The notes under the pieces are model-generated. The model was not told where the DNA came from and did no database searches. It saw only the letters and a list, made by a program, of their open reading frames with translations. DNA of 64,000 nucleotides from Vibrio albus (GTDB lineage: Bacteria > Pseudomonadota > Gammaproteobacteria > Enterobacterales > Vibrionaceae): NCBI RefSeq assembly GCF_003144035.1, contig NZ_QFWT01000002.1:124001-188000 (forward strand), read 5' to 3'. Both the position numbers and the translations under genes were made by a program. Positions 46,018 through 56,232 of the stretch are shown piece after piece. Position 1 is the first letter of the stretch. Each line of letters starts with the position of its first letter.

Positions 46018-46422
46018 CTACTTCGCAGCGGTAGCCAGGGCTATTTTCTGAATACCAGCCCCTTTTGCCCCATCCATAACCTCTACCACGGTACCGTTAA
46101 ACGCGTATTTATCGGCCTGTATGACCAGAGAGGCATTTGGCTGCTCCAGCAGCATGTGCTCAAGTGTGGCCTGTACTCTTTCCACATCCACCAGGCGTTT
46201 GTCGATATACACCTCATTGTCTGCAGTTACTGCGATAAAAATACCCGCATCTTTCTGGCTGGCAGAATGTGCAGCCTGCGGACGGTTTACCTCAACACCT
46301 GATTCTCTGACAAAAGAGCTGGTAACAATAAAGAAGATCAGCATGATAAAGACGATATCAAGCATTGAGGTCATATCAACCTGAGCTTCGTCCTGACTCT
46401 TTCTGCGTTGTCCTAATCTCAT
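46018..46422 (-). CDS. exbD2: Biopolymer transport protein ExbD2
   Basis: A 134-residue protein with one transmembrane helix (MLDIVFIMLIFFIVTSSF) bearing the proton-path aspartate Asp22, equivalent to Asp25 of E. coli ExbD, and a periplasmic C-terminal domain. It forms the proton channel with ExbB2 and drives TonB2. Confidence 0.93.
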   Translation of the reverse strand: MRLGQRRKSQDEAQVDMTSMLDIVFIMLIFFIVTSSFVRESGVEVNRPQAAHSASQKDAGIFIAVTADNEVYIDKRLVDVERVQATLEHMLLEQPNASLVIQADKYAFNGTVVEVMDGAKGAGIQKIALATAAK

Positions 46423-46431
46423 CGGTTCTTC

Positions 46432-46995
46432 CTATTTCGCTCTCATTAACCGTTCAAGGTGTAACTCTCTGGATTCACTCATTTTACTTAGCCTTGAATA
46501 CGTGAACATGCCGGCCAGCGCCGCCACCATTCCGGCCATTGTGGGTAATGTGGCCATAGAGATCCCCCCTGCCATCAGTCTTGGCTGCGATGTGCCCTGA
46601 GCTTCCAGCACGTCAAATACGGAGATCATCCCGGTGACTGTTCCTAACAAACCAATCATGGGAAATAGCGTGACCAGCACTTTCAGCAGATTCAGGTGCT
46701 GAGTAAGCTCAATATGAGCCTGTGAAAGCCACGCCGCGCGTTGCTGTCTGGCAAACCAGGAGTGTCGATCTGCTCTTTTCTGCCACATGCAGATCCAAGT
46801 CTGCCGACGTCTGGGAAAGCTGACATAAAGGTAAAGCAGTCGCTCAAATGCGATAAGCCAGAACAGCGCCACCGCCAGAGCCAGCCACCAGAGCACCGGA
46901 CCTCCCCGGCTCATAAACTCACTAAAGGCATGGAAACCAACACCCAAAATAGTATGGGTATCCAGTGCCTGAGTGATTGGACGAAGCCACTCCAT
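46432..46995 (-). CDS. exbB2: TonB-system motor protein ExbB2
   Basis: A 187-residue MotA/TolQ/ExbB-family protein. It has an N-terminal helix, a cytoplasmic loop, and the conserved helix pair with LVTLFPMIGLLGTVTGMISV and GGISMATLPTMAGMVAALAG. It starts one base inside the stop of the upstream ttpC gene. Confidence 0.92.
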   Translation of the reverse strand: MEWLRPITQALDTHTILGVGFHAFSEFMSRGGPVLWWLALAVALFWLIAFERLLYLYVSFPRRRQTWICMWQKRADRHSWFARQQRAAWLSQAHIELTQHLNLLKVLVTLFPMIGLLGTVTGMISVFDVLEAQGTSQPRLMAGGISMATLPTMAGMVAALAGMFTYSRLSKMSESRELHLERLMRAK

Positions 46996-48329
46996 CAGGC
47001 CGCTGCCTTAGCCTGTTGTTCTGCTCGCTCTGCAACAAGGCCAATACCCTGTTTCTCTATCACAACACTGATATTGCTGGCCTGAGAGCTCAGGATATTG
47101 TGCAGCAACAATAGCGGCATTGCAGCAATCAGACCAAGAACCGTCGTGACCAGAGCCATGGATATACCACCCGCCATCACGCGTGGGTCTGCGTTACCAA
47201 ACTGAGTGATAGTCTGGAATGTCTCAATCATCCCCGTAACGGTACCCAAAAGACCCAGCATTGGGGCCAGTGCTGCAAATAATTTAATCAGGGACAGGCC
47301 TTTTTCCAGCAATTGCTGCTCATCCACGACCGATTCCAGCAGCCTCAGTTCCAGCGCTTCCACATTCAGTGCTTTATCTTCCTGGTAGACCTTAAGCACA
47401 CGGCCCAGCGGGTTATTGCCCGGCTGCTGTGGCTTTTTCAGTTGAACGCGTATCAGAGCCTGAGTCCGCAACAGTGATACTCCCCGCACCGCACCAATCA
47501 GAAGGCCAAGCAGTAACAATCCGGCGATCACCTTACCCACAGCGCCCCCCTGAGCAAAACGTTCAGACAGTCCCGGCTTATTCCCCAACTGTTCCAGTAG
47601 CGTTCCACGGGATGCATCAATAGCAAATGGCTGTAGGTTTTCTGTCAGCACAGACGAACGGGTCGGAGCCTGTTCCGGCTGACGCCGATAATCGGAAGCT
47701 GTCTGTGTGACACCATCCCACTTCAGATACCCGTTGTCTCCCAGCAGCCCTAGACTACCAAGACGCTTTGCGGTAACGTCAGTATGAACGCCATCGCCCC
47801 CGACATAATTCACCGTCACGGTTTCTGCATGCCCACTGTCTTTAATTTGCTCAGACAATACTGTCCATAATCCGTGTAGCTGCAACGCTGACGGCAAGGT
47901 TTTTGCCGCCACGATATCGTCAATCAACGCTATCTGCTGTTCCTGCCCGATAGATGCCACCGACTGTTTCATTTCAACCTGCAGCTCTTTAGCTACCTGA
48001 CGTACCACACCAAACAATTCACCAAGACTACCAGTGGCAAGATACAGAGCTTTTTCCTTTTCAGCCAGACGTTCCTCATTCTGACTAAAGGTGTCACTTA
48101 GCCGATCCGATTCAGCCTGCAGAGCGGCAATTTGTTTCTGTAGTGCTTTTTTCTGTGCTTGCAATTTTACTTCTGTCTGATGAAAGTCGGCTTCACGCAG
48201 CCTGTCTTTCTGTCGTTGTTCTTTATAAGCTGCTTTGGTGCTATCCAGTAGCTTATCGGCTGCGGATACTGATGAAGCGCACATCACTGCCACCAGCGTT
48301 AAACAAAGGAGAGAGGTTAGCTTGTTCAT
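46995..48329 (-). CDS. ttpC: TtpC, large ExbB-like accessory protein of the TonB2 system
   Basis: A 444-residue protein. The signal peptide ends SSVSAA, a periplasmic coiled coil follows (about 40-110), then a TolQ/ExbB domain with FAALAPMLGLLGTVTGMIET and GGISMALVTTVLGLIAAMPL. This domain order is that of TtpC, which is required with TonB2 for siderophore uptake in Vibrio. One-base overlaps on both sides show a tightly coupled operon. Confidence 0.9.
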   Translation of the reverse strand: MNKLTSLLCLTLVAVMCASSVSAADKLLDSTKAAYKEQRQKDRLREADFHQTEVKLQAQKKALQKQIAALQAESDRLSDTFSQNEERLAEKEKALYLATGSLGELFGVVRQVAKELQVEMKQSVASIGQEQQIALIDDIVAAKTLPSALQLHGLWTVLSEQIKDSGHAETVTVNYVGGDGVHTDVTAKRLGSLGLLGDNGYLKWDGVTQTASDYRRQPEQAPTRSSVLTENLQPFAIDASRGTLLEQLGNKPGLSERFAQGGAVGKVIAGLLLLGLLIGAVRGVSLLRTQALIRVQLKKPQQPGNNPLGRVLKVYQEDKALNVEALELRLLESVVDEQQLLEKGLSLIKLFAALAPMLGLLGTVTGMIETFQTITQFGNADPRVMAGGISMALVTTVLGLIAAMPLLLLHNILSSQASNISVVIEKQGIGLVAERAEQQAKAAA

Positions 48330-49123
48330 TACTCTCCCTCCTTCAAAGAAACCGGTAAGGTGAGGATATCCGGCGAAGCTTGTCTGCCTGCGATAGCAAA
48401 GGCTTGGTTCACTTCAGAGCCTAATTCTGGAGACAATTCTATCCAATGATGTTGCACCGTATCCCAGGACCAGAACTGTTGCTGATCCAGGCTGCGTGCG
48501 ACCAGAACGACTCGCCCTATGTACAGCTGTTCCGCTTCACGGGCGACGCCATCGGCCACAATACGGCCGGTGAAGTTACCGAGTTTTGTCCCGTACTCCA
48601 GCTCAATCTGATAAGCTTCCAGAATGCGGCGGTATTTTTCTGCATCACTGATATTGGCCTGAGTCATCATCACCTGCAGGCTCTCCAGACGCTGTTGACG
48701 AGCCTTAAGGCGAATTGGTTTGTCTTCTGTGATGATAGCTTTCAGCCCATCCATCATACGGTACATCAGAGGGACAACACTGCGCTTAGTGGTATCAATC
48801 TGGGCTAACTGTTCATCCAGACTTTTCATTTCCTGTTCCTGACTGAGTACCAGGCTCTCCAGATGATCCCGATAAATGGTCAGACTCTCAACTTCGGCCC
48901 GCAGTGACTCGATATCGGCCTTTAACGCAAAAGCGTGATCACTGCTTTTGTTGATCCGCTGTTGGCTATCCGCCGTTTCATTTATATTCTTTTTTTCCAG
49001 TTTATGGGCCTGGCTGATCTCATCAGCCGAAGACGGAAGGGAGGCTGATAAAAAAAGAATACAGGCAACCATCATCTGGGTTTTCCCGATCAACAGCCTG
49101 CTTATAACACCACCTGAAGACAT
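48329..49123 (-). CDS. DUF3450 periplasmic coiled-coil protein of the TonB2 operon
   Basis: A 264-residue protein with an N-terminal signal peptide region (MMVACILFLSASLPSSAD) and a long coiled coil (about 40-130), then a C-terminal domain with RIVADGVAREAEQLYIGRVV and WSWDTVQHHWIEL. DUF3450 genes open the TonB2 operon in vibrios. It is the first gene of the operon, with a Fur-like box about 80 bp upstream. Function not established. Confidence 0.87.
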   Translation of the reverse strand: MSSGGVISRLLIGKTQMMVACILFLSASLPSSADEISQAHKLEKKNINETADSQQRINKSSDHAFALKADIESLRAEVESLTIYRDHLESLVLSQEQEMKSLDEQLAQIDTTKRSVVPLMYRMMDGLKAIITEDKPIRLKARQQRLESLQVMMTQANISDAEKYRRILEAYQIELEYGTKLGNFTGRIVADGVAREAEQLYIGRVVLVARSLDQQQFWSWDTVQHHWIELSPELGSEVNQAFAIAGRQASPDILTLPVSLKEGE

Positions 49124-49199
49124 ATAAAACTCTTCACTATTCCAGTTAGTTAAACAACATTACCGCTAAACACACATCACCCGGTAAAATTCAAATAAA

Positions 49200-49221
49200 G
49201 AATAATACCCATTCTCATTTG
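49200..49221 (-). promoter_or_regulatory. Fur-like box upstream of the TonB2 operon
   Basis: On the minus strand, AAATGAGAATGGGTATTATT resembles the Fur consensus built of GATAAT and ATTATC units, with symmetric arms GAgAAT and ATTaTTC. It lies 77-98 bp before the DUF3450 start. Iron repression would fit the operon's role. Confidence 0.45.
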
Positions 49222-49249
49222 TAATGCAAACATAATCAAGTTTACAACA

Positions 49250-49287
49250 TAAAAGCCCGGGCTATTATTGCCCGGGCTTATCTTTTT
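49250..49287. terminator. Terminator of the suc operon
   Basis: The stem AAGCCCGGGC / GCCCGGGCTT with loop TATTATT lies just after the sucD stop on the minus strand, followed there by TTTTATG. On the plus strand a T5 run follows. Confidence 0.75.
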
Positions 49288-49307
49288 ATCATCGCGATGA
49301 TGAGGAA

Positions 49308-50180
49308 TTACCAGCCGGTAATTTCCCTCAGACCTTTACCGATATCAGCCAGACTTTTCACCGTTTTAACACCAGCGGCTTCCAGTGCGGCAAACTTATC
49401 TTCGGCTGTACCTTTACCGCCAGAGATAATGGCCCCCGCATGCCCCATACGTTTGCCTTTTGGTGCGGTCACACCTGCAATATAAGACACGACGGGTTTG
49501 GTGACATTCGCTTTAATAAACGCGGCCGCTTCTTCTTCTGCGGTTCCGCCGATTTCACCAATCATCACAATCGCTTCGGTTTCCGGGTCTTCCTGGAACA
49601 GTTTCAGCATATCAATAAAGTTTGAACCCGGGATCGGGTCGCCACCGATACCTACGCAGGTGGACTGGCCAAAGCCTTCATCTGTGGTCTGTTTTACCGC
49701 TTCATACGTCAAAGTACCGGATCGGGAAACAATACCGACTTTACCTTTTTTATGGATATGGCCCGGCATGATGCCGATTTTACATTCGTCCGGAGTGATA
49801 ATGCCCGGACAGTTTGGCCCAATCATAGTCACACCAGCTTCTTCAAGGCGCAGTTTCACCTGAAGCAGATCAAGCGTCGGAATACCTTCGGTAATGGTCA
49901 CAATCAGTTTGATACCAGCATCAATGGCTTCCAGAATGGCGTCTTTACAGAATGGTGCCGGAACATACAGAACCGATGCTGTTGCACCCGTCGTTTCGAC
50001 CGCTTCACGTACAGTATTGAAAACCGGCAGTCCCAAATGAGTCTGACCGCCTTTACCCGGAGATACACCACCAACAAGCTGAGTACCATACTCCAGCGCC
50101 TGCTCTGAATGGAAGGTACCCTGGCCGCCGGTAAAGCCTTGACAGATAACCTTGGTGTTTTTATCAATAAGAATCGACAT
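49308..50180 (-). CDS. sucD: Succinate--CoA ligase (ADP-forming) alpha subunit
   Basis: A 290-residue subunit with CoA-binding [20 protein letters not shown] and the active-site phosphohistidine in [18 protein letters not shown]. With SucC it converts succinyl-CoA to succinate, making ATP. It starts one base inside the sucC stop. Confidence 0.97.
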   Translation of the reverse strand: MSILIDKNTKVICQGFTGGQGTFHSEQALEYGTQLVGGVSPGKGGQTHLGLPVFNTVREAVETTGATASVLYVPAPFCKDAILEAIDAGIKLIVTITEGIPTLDLLQVKLRLEEAGVTMIGPNCPGIITPDECKIGIMPGHIHKKGKVGIVSRSGTLTYEAVKQTTDEGFGQSTCVGIGGDPIPGSNFIDMLKLFQEDPETEAIVMIGEIGGTAEEEAAAFIKANVTKPVVSYIAGVTAPKGKRMGHAGAIISGGKGTAEDKFAALEAAGVKTVKSLADIGKGLREITGW

Positions 50181-51346
50181 TATTTGCCCTCCGCTGCTGC
50201 TACAGCTTTTTCTGCTGCTTCAGTCAGAGAAGTTGCAGCAATAATATTCAGACCACTGTCTGCCAGCTTCTTCGAACCGATATCCGCTTTGTTACCTTCA
50301 AGGCGAACGATAACAGGAACCTCGACACCCACTTCCTGCACCGCACCGATAACGCCATCGGCAATCAGATCACAACGAACAATGCCACCAAAGATGTTCA
50401 CAAATACCGCTTTTACTTTGCTGTCGGAAAGAATGATCTTAAAGGCCTCACTAACACGCTCTTTGGTTGTACCACCGCCAACATCCAGGAAGTTAGCAGG
50501 CTGACCACCATAAGTGCTGATAATGTCCATGGTGCCCATTGCCAGACCGGCACCGTTCACCATGCAACCGATGTTGCCGTCCAGCGCGACATAGTTCAGT
50601 TCCCATTGTGCGGCATGTGCTTCACGCTCGTCTTTTTGAGTCGGATCGCGCATTTCTCTGAGTTTTGGCTGACGATAAAGGGCATTAGAATCGATATTGA
50701 TTTTGCCATCCAGGCAGAGAAGGTTTCCTTCGTCAGTGATCACCAGCGGGTTGATTTCCAGCAGCGACAAATCGTGCTGAGTGAACATTTTACCCAATCC
50801 CATAAAGATTTTAGTGAACTGCTTTATCTGATCGCCTTGCAGGCCCAGCTTAAACGCAAGTTCCCTGCCCTGATATGGCTGAGGACCAGTCAGAGGATCA
50901 ATCGTTGCTTTATGAATCAGCTCCGGTGTTTCTGCCGCCACTTTTTCGATCTCAACCCCACCTTCTGTTGAGGCCATAAACACCACCCGACGTGAAGAGC
51001 GATCAACAACGGCGCCAAGGTACATCTCACTGGCGATACCCGATGCAGCTTCTACAAGAATTTTGGATACTGGCTGACCATTGGCGTTCGTCTGATAAGT
51101 CACCAGGTTCTGACCCAGCCACTTCTGTGCAAACTCACGGATAGCTTCTTTATCGGTATGCAGTTCCACACCACCGGCCTTTCCCCGGCCACCGGCATGT
51201 ACCTGACATTTTACAACCCATTTTTCACCACCGATTTTTCCAGCCGCTTCAGCCGCTTCCTGTGGTGTATCACAGGCGTAGCCTTCCGGTACTGGCAAAC
51301 CGAACTCAGCAAATAGCTGTTTGGCTTGGTATTCATGCAAATTCAT
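50180..51346 (-). CDS. sucC: Succinate--CoA ligase (ADP-forming) beta subunit
   Basis: A 388-residue ATP-grasp subunit: starts [20 protein letters not shown], has [16 protein letters not shown] and [20 protein letters not shown], and the C-terminal [13 protein letters not shown] phosphate-binding loop. A 173-bp gap with a hairpin separates it from sucB. Confidence 0.97.
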   Translation of the reverse strand: MNLHEYQAKQLFAEFGLPVPEGYACDTPQEAAEAAGKIGGEKWVVKCQVHAGGRGKAGGVELHTDKEAIREFAQKWLGQNLVTYQTNANGQPVSKILVEAASGIASEMYLGAVVDRSSRRVVFMASTEGGVEIEKVAAETPELIHKATIDPLTGPQPYQGRELAFKLGLQGDQIKQFTKIFMGLGKMFTQHDLSLLEINPLVITDEGNLLCLDGKINIDSNALYRQPKLREMRDPTQKDEREAHAAQWELNYVALDGNIGCMVNGAGLAMGTMDIISTYGGQPANFLDVGGGTTKERVSEAFKIILSDSKVKAVFVNIFGGIVRCDLIADGVIGAVQEVGVEVPVIVRLEGNKADIGSKKLADSGLNIIAATSLTEAAEKAVAAAEGK

Positions 51347-51463
51347 TCTGTCATTCCGTTAGTTTTCCCATCACGGGATTTATTATTTCCATAAGACTCT
51401 TTGCCACGAAACGGCTCAGGCAAAAGAGCTTAACGTATGCAGGGTACGTTCTCATATTTTTAT

Positions 51464-51496
51464 ACAGAGTCAGACGTTGAGCTTATCTGACTCTGT
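51464..51496 (-). other. Intercistronic stem-loop between sucB and sucC
   Basis: A perfect 11-bp inverted repeat ACAGAGTCAGA / TCTGACTCTGT with an 11-nt loop and no T run. It is more likely an RNA processing or stability element within the sucABCD message than a terminator. Confidence 0.55.
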
Positions 51497-51519
51497 GTAC
51501 ACTGCAGAGCTCAGATAGC

Positions 51520-52755
51520 TTAAACATCAAGTAGTAAGCGAGCCGGATCTTCCAGTAACTCTTTTATGGTTACCAGGAAGCCCACAGATTCTCTGCCATC
51601 AATAAGCCGGTGGTCATAGGAAAGTGCCAGATACATCATCGGAAGTATTTCCACTTTTCCGTCCACCGCCATAGGGCGATCCTGGATTTTGTGCATTCCA
51701 AGGATAGCAGCCTGTGGAGGATTAATAATTGGTGTCGACATGAGCGAACCAAAGACTCCACCATTAGTAATGGTAAAGTTACCACCTGTCAGTTCTTCAA
51801 CCGTTAATTTGCCATCTCTACCTTTAATTGCAAGATCTTTAATGCCTTTTTCTACATCTGAGAAGCTTAAAGTGTCACAATCTCTTAAAACCGGGGTCAC
51901 TAGGCCTCTCGGAGTAGATACAGCAATGCTGATATCGAAGAAATTATGATAAACAATATCGTCGCCATCAATAGATGCATTCACTTCCGGATACCGTTTT
52001 AGAGCCTCTGTAACCGCTTTTACGTAAAAAGACATAAAACCAAGACGAACGTCATGTCGTTTTTCAAATGAGTCTTTGTACTGCTCTCTCAAATCCATGA
52101 TAGGTTTCATATTCACTTCATTGAAGGTCGTCAGCATCGCCGTCGCATTTTTCGCTTCTAACAAACGTTCCGCAACTCGCTTACGCAGGCGGGTCATTGG
52201 CACACGTTTCTGACTACGCGTGGTATGGTGTGACTCTGCCAGTGCTTCGTTGTCTTCGTCTTCGGCTTTCTTCTCCTGAGCAACTTCCTGCTCTTCCGCT
52301 CTTTGCTTCAGTACCGCATCGATATCTTCACGGGTAATACGCCCGCCAACGCCTGTTCCTTTAACATCAGCGGCATCCAGACCATGTTCAGCCAGAAGAC
52401 GGCGGGTAGCAGGAGTCAGCCAGTCATTGGTTTCTTCCGTTAGCGAAGCCCGGTAACGTTTATCCGGCGAGGATTCGGATGCCTGTGCTGAATCTTTGGT
52501 TGGCTCACCCGCCACCGCTTCCGTCTGAATACGGGCAAGCAGTTGTTTGGCTAATACCGTCGAGCCTTCCGGCTCAGTAATGCTTTCCAATACTCCGTCA
52601 TCCGGAGCCGGAACTTCCAACACAACCTTGTCCGTTTCAATGTCTACGATAACTTCATCACGGGATACGCTATCGCCTTCTTTTTTGTGCCAGGTTGCTA
52701 CCGTAGCATCCGCAACGGACTCAGGTAAATCGGGAACCAGAATGTCAATTGTCAT
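51520..52755 (-). CDS. sucB: Dihydrolipoyllysine-residue succinyltransferase (2-oxoglutarate dehydrogenase E2)
   Basis: A 411-residue E2 component. The N-terminal lipoyl domain carries the lipoyl lysine Lys43 in [14 protein letters not shown], a peripheral subunit-binding domain follows ([20 protein letters not shown], about 118-150), then the catalytic domain with [16 protein letters not shown]. It follows sucA after 13 bp and forms the core of the complex with SucA and Lpd. Confidence 0.96.
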   Translation of the reverse strand: MTIDILVPDLPESVADATVATWHKKEGDSVSRDEVIVDIETDKVVLEVPAPDDGVLESITEPEGSTVLAKQLLARIQTEAVAGEPTKDSAQASESSPDKRYRASLTEETNDWLTPATRRLLAEHGLDAADVKGTGVGGRITREDIDAVLKQRAEEQEVAQEKKAEDEDNEALAESHHTTRSQKRVPMTRLRKRVAERLLEAKNATAMLTTFNEVNMKPIMDLREQYKDSFEKRHDVRLGFMSFYVKAVTEALKRYPEVNASIDGDDIVYHNFFDISIAVSTPRGLVTPVLRDCDTLSFSDVEKGIKDLAIKGRDGKLTVEELTGGNFTITNGGVFGSLMSTPIINPPQAAILGMHKIQDRPMAVDGKVEILPMMYLALSYDHRLIDGRESVGFLVTIKELLEDPARLLLDV

Positions 52756-52768
52756 ATTCGTCTCTTCC

Positions 52769-55591
52769 TTATTCTTCTAGTTCTGAATCTAGGGTCAGTG
52801 CCTCATCAACCAAGGCTTTTTGTTGTTTCAGGTGAACGGACATGTAGCCCACCGCAGGAGATGCCGAAGCCGGTCGCCCGGCGTATTTCACTTCCGCACC
52901 ATGAACAGCGTTACGGAAATTATGCTGGCTACAGTACCAGGCTCCCTGATTCTGAGGCTCTTCCTGACACCAAACGTAATCTTCTACATTGGTATATTGC
53001 TCAATCAGTTCTCTGACCTCAAACAGAGGGAACGGGTAAAGCTGCTCGATTCGGATAATGGCAACATCTTCCTGTTCATTTTTACGCCGTTGCTCAAGCA
53101 AATCGTAATAGACCTTACCTGCACAGAAAACTACTCGCCGGACTTTGGCCGGATCCAGAGCATCAACCTCAGGAATAGCGGCCTGGAATGTACCCTCTGC
53201 CAATTCTTCCAGGCTGGATACACATTGCGGGTGACGCAGCAATGATTTAGGCGACATGACAATCAGCGGACGACGCATAGGCCGAACCACCTGCCTTCTC
53301 AGCATGTGATACACCTGAGCCGGAGTCGACGGTACGACGACCTGAATATTAGACTCCGCACACAATTGCAAATAACGTTCAAGGCGGGCTGATGAATGTT
53401 CCGGACCCTGACCTTCGTAACCGTGTGGAAGCAACATGGTCAGGCCAGACAGCCTTCCCCACTTCTGCTCGCCGGAAGAAATAAACTGGTCAATCACAAC
53501 CTGTGCACCATTGGCGAAGTCACCAAACTGAGCTTCCCATATGGTCAGTCCGCCCGGCTCTGCGGTGGCGTAGCCGTATTCAAAGGCCAGCACCGCTTCT
53601 TCCGATAAGACGGAATCAAATACCTGAAACTTTCCCTGATTCTCACGAATATGAGCTAAAGGGGTATACACACTACCATCGTTCTGATTATGCAGCACGG
53701 AATGACGATGGAAGAAGGTACCACGCCCTGAATCCTGACCAGAGATACGGATACGCTTACCATCATCCACCAGCGTGGCATAAGCCAGCGTTTCAGCCAT
53801 CCCCCAGTCCAGCTGTTTTTCACCGGCTAACATGGCCTGCCGGTCTGAATAGATTTTATCTACCCGGCTTTGCAGAACGTGGCTTTCCGGATGCTGACAG
53901 GTTCTGCTTCCCAACTCTTGCAGACGATGTAAATCGAAACGGCTTCCCCACTCCATATTCCAGTCATGCCCCAGATAGGGAGACCAGTCTACCGAGTGTT
54001 TTTCCATCGGCCGCCATTCTTTCACGACAACTTCACCGTGATCCAGAGCATCCCGATATTCGTTCACCATCTGGGTCGCGCCTTCGATGTCCACTTCTCC
54101 ACGCTCCATGAGCATGTCCGCGTACAACTTGCGTGGTGTCGGGTGTTTTTTAATTTTCTGATACATCAGTGGCTGAGTCGCATTCGGCTCATCCGCCTCG
54201 TTATGACCATGGCGTCGGTAACACACCAGATCAATCACCACATCCCGTTTAAACGTGTTTCTGTAATCCAGCGCTATCTGGGTAACAAATGCGACTGCTT
54301 CAGGATCATCGGCATTCACATGGAAAATCGGTGCCTGAACCATTTTCGCGATATCGGTACAGTACATGGTCGAGCGGGTATCCCGCTGATTAGACGTGGT
54401 AAAGCCTATCAGGTTATTCACCACAATCCGGATGGTACCGCCAACCTGAAAGCCCCGGGTCCGGGACATATTAAAGGTTTCCTGCACGACCCCCTGACCG
54501 GCAATGGCGGAGTCACCGTGAATGGTGATAGGCAAAACCATACTGCCGGTTTTATCCCCCAATCTGTCCTGACGGGCACGGACCGACCCCATCACAACCG
54601 GATTGACTATTTCAAGGTGAGAAGGATTAAAGGCCAGAGCAAGGTGTATATCACCGCCGGGAGTAGAAAAATCGGCAGAGAATCCCTGATGATACTTCAC
54701 ATCACCGGTTCCCCAGGTTTCATCATGCTTACCGGCAAACTCATCAAACAGGTCCTGAGGTCTTTTCCCCAGTACATTCACCAGCATATTCAACCTGCCC
54801 CGGTGAGCCATTCCGATGACAACTTCGCGGATACCATTACGGCCGGCATGCCTTACCAGCTCTTTCGTCATCGGAATTAACGCATCACCGCCTTCCAGAG
54901 AAAACCGTTTAGCGCCCGGGAACTTAGCGCCCAGATACCGCTCCAGCCCTTCTGCTGCGGTTAATTCCTGAAGAAAAGTACGTTTCTCACCAAGTGAAAA
55001 AGAAGGCTGCCCTAACACAGACTCTAAACGCTGCTGTATCCAGCGCTTCTGTTCTGTATTCGTCATGTGCATGTATTCTGCACCAATGGAGCCACAATAG
55101 GTTTTTTTCAGCGCCTGGTACAGGTCACCAAGACGCATGGTTTTGTCCGAAACAGCAAAAGACCCCACATGGAAGGTCTCTTCAAAATCATCTTCAGTAA
55201 GGTTATGAAATTCAGGTTTAAGATCCGGCCCCGGTTCTCTCTTCCAGATACCAAGAGGATCCAGGTTTGCCGCCTGATGCCCCCGAAACCGGTACGCGTT
55301 AATTAACTGAAGTACTTTGACCTGTTTGGCATCAACTTCAGGATCACTTACTTGGACACTGTAATGCTTTGTCTCTTTCGCGAGTCGCCGGAAGTAATCA
55401 CGAACCCGTGAGTGCGGCTGTTCAGCCGCTTGTGATGGCTGCTGCGGCAGCTCGTCAAACACACGTTTCCATTCATCACTTACCTGCTCCGGATCACTCA
55501 GATACAGTTCGTAGAGTTCCTCTACATATGTCGCATTAGCACCGGCCAAGTGTGAAGACTCAAGCCATGCCTTCATCACACCGTTGTGCAT
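52769..55591 (-). CDS. sucA: 2-oxoglutarate dehydrogenase E1 component
   Basis: The 940-residue thiamine-diphosphate enzyme decarboxylates 2-oxoglutarate. It shows [35 protein letters not shown] and the ThDP region with [19 protein letters not shown]. The ATG at 55591 ([20 protein letters not shown]) follows AAGGGAAAGT and matches Vibrio SucA; the open frame continues to 55660. In related genomes sdhB precedes it; here only an sdhB remnant does. Confidence 0.96.
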   Translation of the reverse strand: MHNGVMKAWLESSHLAGANATYVEELYELYLSDPEQVSDEWKRVFDELPQQPSQAAEQPHSRVRDYFRRLAKETKHYSVQVSDPEVDAKQVKVLQLINAYRFRGHQAANLDPLGIWKREPGPDLKPEFHNLTEDDFEETFHVGSFAVSDKTMRLGDLYQALKKTYCGSIGAEYMHMTNTEQKRWIQQRLESVLGQPSFSLGEKRTFLQELTAAEGLERYLGAKFPGAKRFSLEGGDALIPMTKELVRHAGRNGIREVVIGMAHRGRLNMLVNVLGKRPQDLFDEFAGKHDETWGTGDVKYHQGFSADFSTPGGDIHLALAFNPSHLEIVNPVVMGSVRARQDRLGDKTGSMVLPITIHGDSAIAGQGVVQETFNMSRTRGFQVGGTIRIVVNNLIGFTTSNQRDTRSTMYCTDIAKMVQAPIFHVNADDPEAVAFVTQIALDYRNTFKRDVVIDLVCYRRHGHNEADEPNATQPLMYQKIKKHPTPRKLYADMLMERGEVDIEGATQMVNEYRDALDHGEVVVKEWRPMEKHSVDWSPYLGHDWNMEWGSRFDLHRLQELGSRTCQHPESHVLQSRVDKIYSDRQAMLAGEKQLDWGMAETLAYATLVDDGKRIRISGQDSGRGTFFHRHSVLHNQNDGSVYTPLAHIRENQGKFQVFDSVLSEEAVLAFEYGYATAEPGGLTIWEAQFGDFANGAQVVIDQFISSGEQKWGRLSGLTMLLPHGYEGQGPEHSSARLERYLQLCAESNIQVVVPSTPAQVYHMLRRQVVRPMRRPLIVMSPKSLLRHPQCVSSLEELAEGTFQAAIPEVDALDPAKVRRVVFCAGKVYYDLLEQRRKNEQEDVAIIRIEQLYPFPLFEVRELIEQYTNVEDYVWCQEEPQNQGAWYCSQHNFRNAVHGAEVKYAGRPASASPAVGYMSVHLKQQKALVDEALTLDSELEE

Positions 55592-55649
55592 ACTTTCCCT
55601 TAACCAGTTTGTTATCATCACCACCCTTTTCTCGGGTGCTCTATGCCGC

Positions 55650-55898
55650 TTATGCGGCAATCTTTATTCTTCCTTTCAACGCATACAGAGAGCGTGACCA
55701 CGTTAAGCCTATATTACCAATTGCTTCAGGTGGATTTAATCCCTTTTGACAAGTAGTTACATCAATACTTTCTGACATAGCTCTAACTGTGGCATAAATT
55801 TTATAAAAATGCTGCATATCGCTTAGCAAATCCTGAATCGCCAGCACTTTTTTCTGACCGTTTCGCCAGGTGCTGGTTATCTGTGTTACCCCACATTT
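55650..55898 (-). pseudogene. sdhB: Remnant of sdhB (succinate dehydrogenase iron-sulfur subunit)
   Basis: The minus frame between stops reads KCGVTQITSTWRNGQKKV, then IQDLLSDMQHFYKIYATVRA, then TTCQKGLNPPEAIGNI. These follow SdhB in order: the segment before and around DLVVDMxQFYxxYEKVKP, and the C-terminal CPKGLNPTxAIGHI. About 130 residues between them, including most Fe-S cysteines, are missing, as is everything before. It lies about 60 bp upstream of sucA on the same strand, precisely where sdhB stands in related genomes. It cannot make a working subunit. Similarity was judged by eye. Confidence 0.7.
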
Positions 55899-56232
55899 TT
55901 AACATTTTAACAACCACCGCCTGAATTTATTTTAAACGTTAGTGTAGTATATAGAGGTGAATCCTGATATTCAGTCAGCCTTAAAATTGAGGTAACCCCT
56001 CAGATTATAAAGAAAAACCAAAAAATAAACTTGTTTATCAAAACAACGACCGGTATAGCTGGATGCGGTAAATAATTGTGGCTAAACGGAACAAATGGTT
56101 AATTTTTTCATCCAATTTATAGTGTGTCAGTTGCACACAATGCACCAGAAAAATTGACTTTAGCTGCAATCCTAAGTAAAAAAGCGGCACACAAAGAATC
56201 CTGGATGGATGAAAATAACAAAGGAGAATGTT
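55899..56232. other. gltA upstream region at the deleted sdhCDAB locus
   Basis: About 330 AT-rich bp between the sdhB remnant and gltA. I see no fragments of sdhC, sdhD or sdhA and no insertion-sequence ends. It must contain the gltA promoter and probably the present sucA promoter, since the usual sdh promoter is gone. Confidence 0.5.

Noticed and set aside
55592..55660. Extension of sucA by 23 codons
   Set aside because: The extra residues have no counterpart in SucA proteins, and AAGGGA precedes the ATG at 55591.
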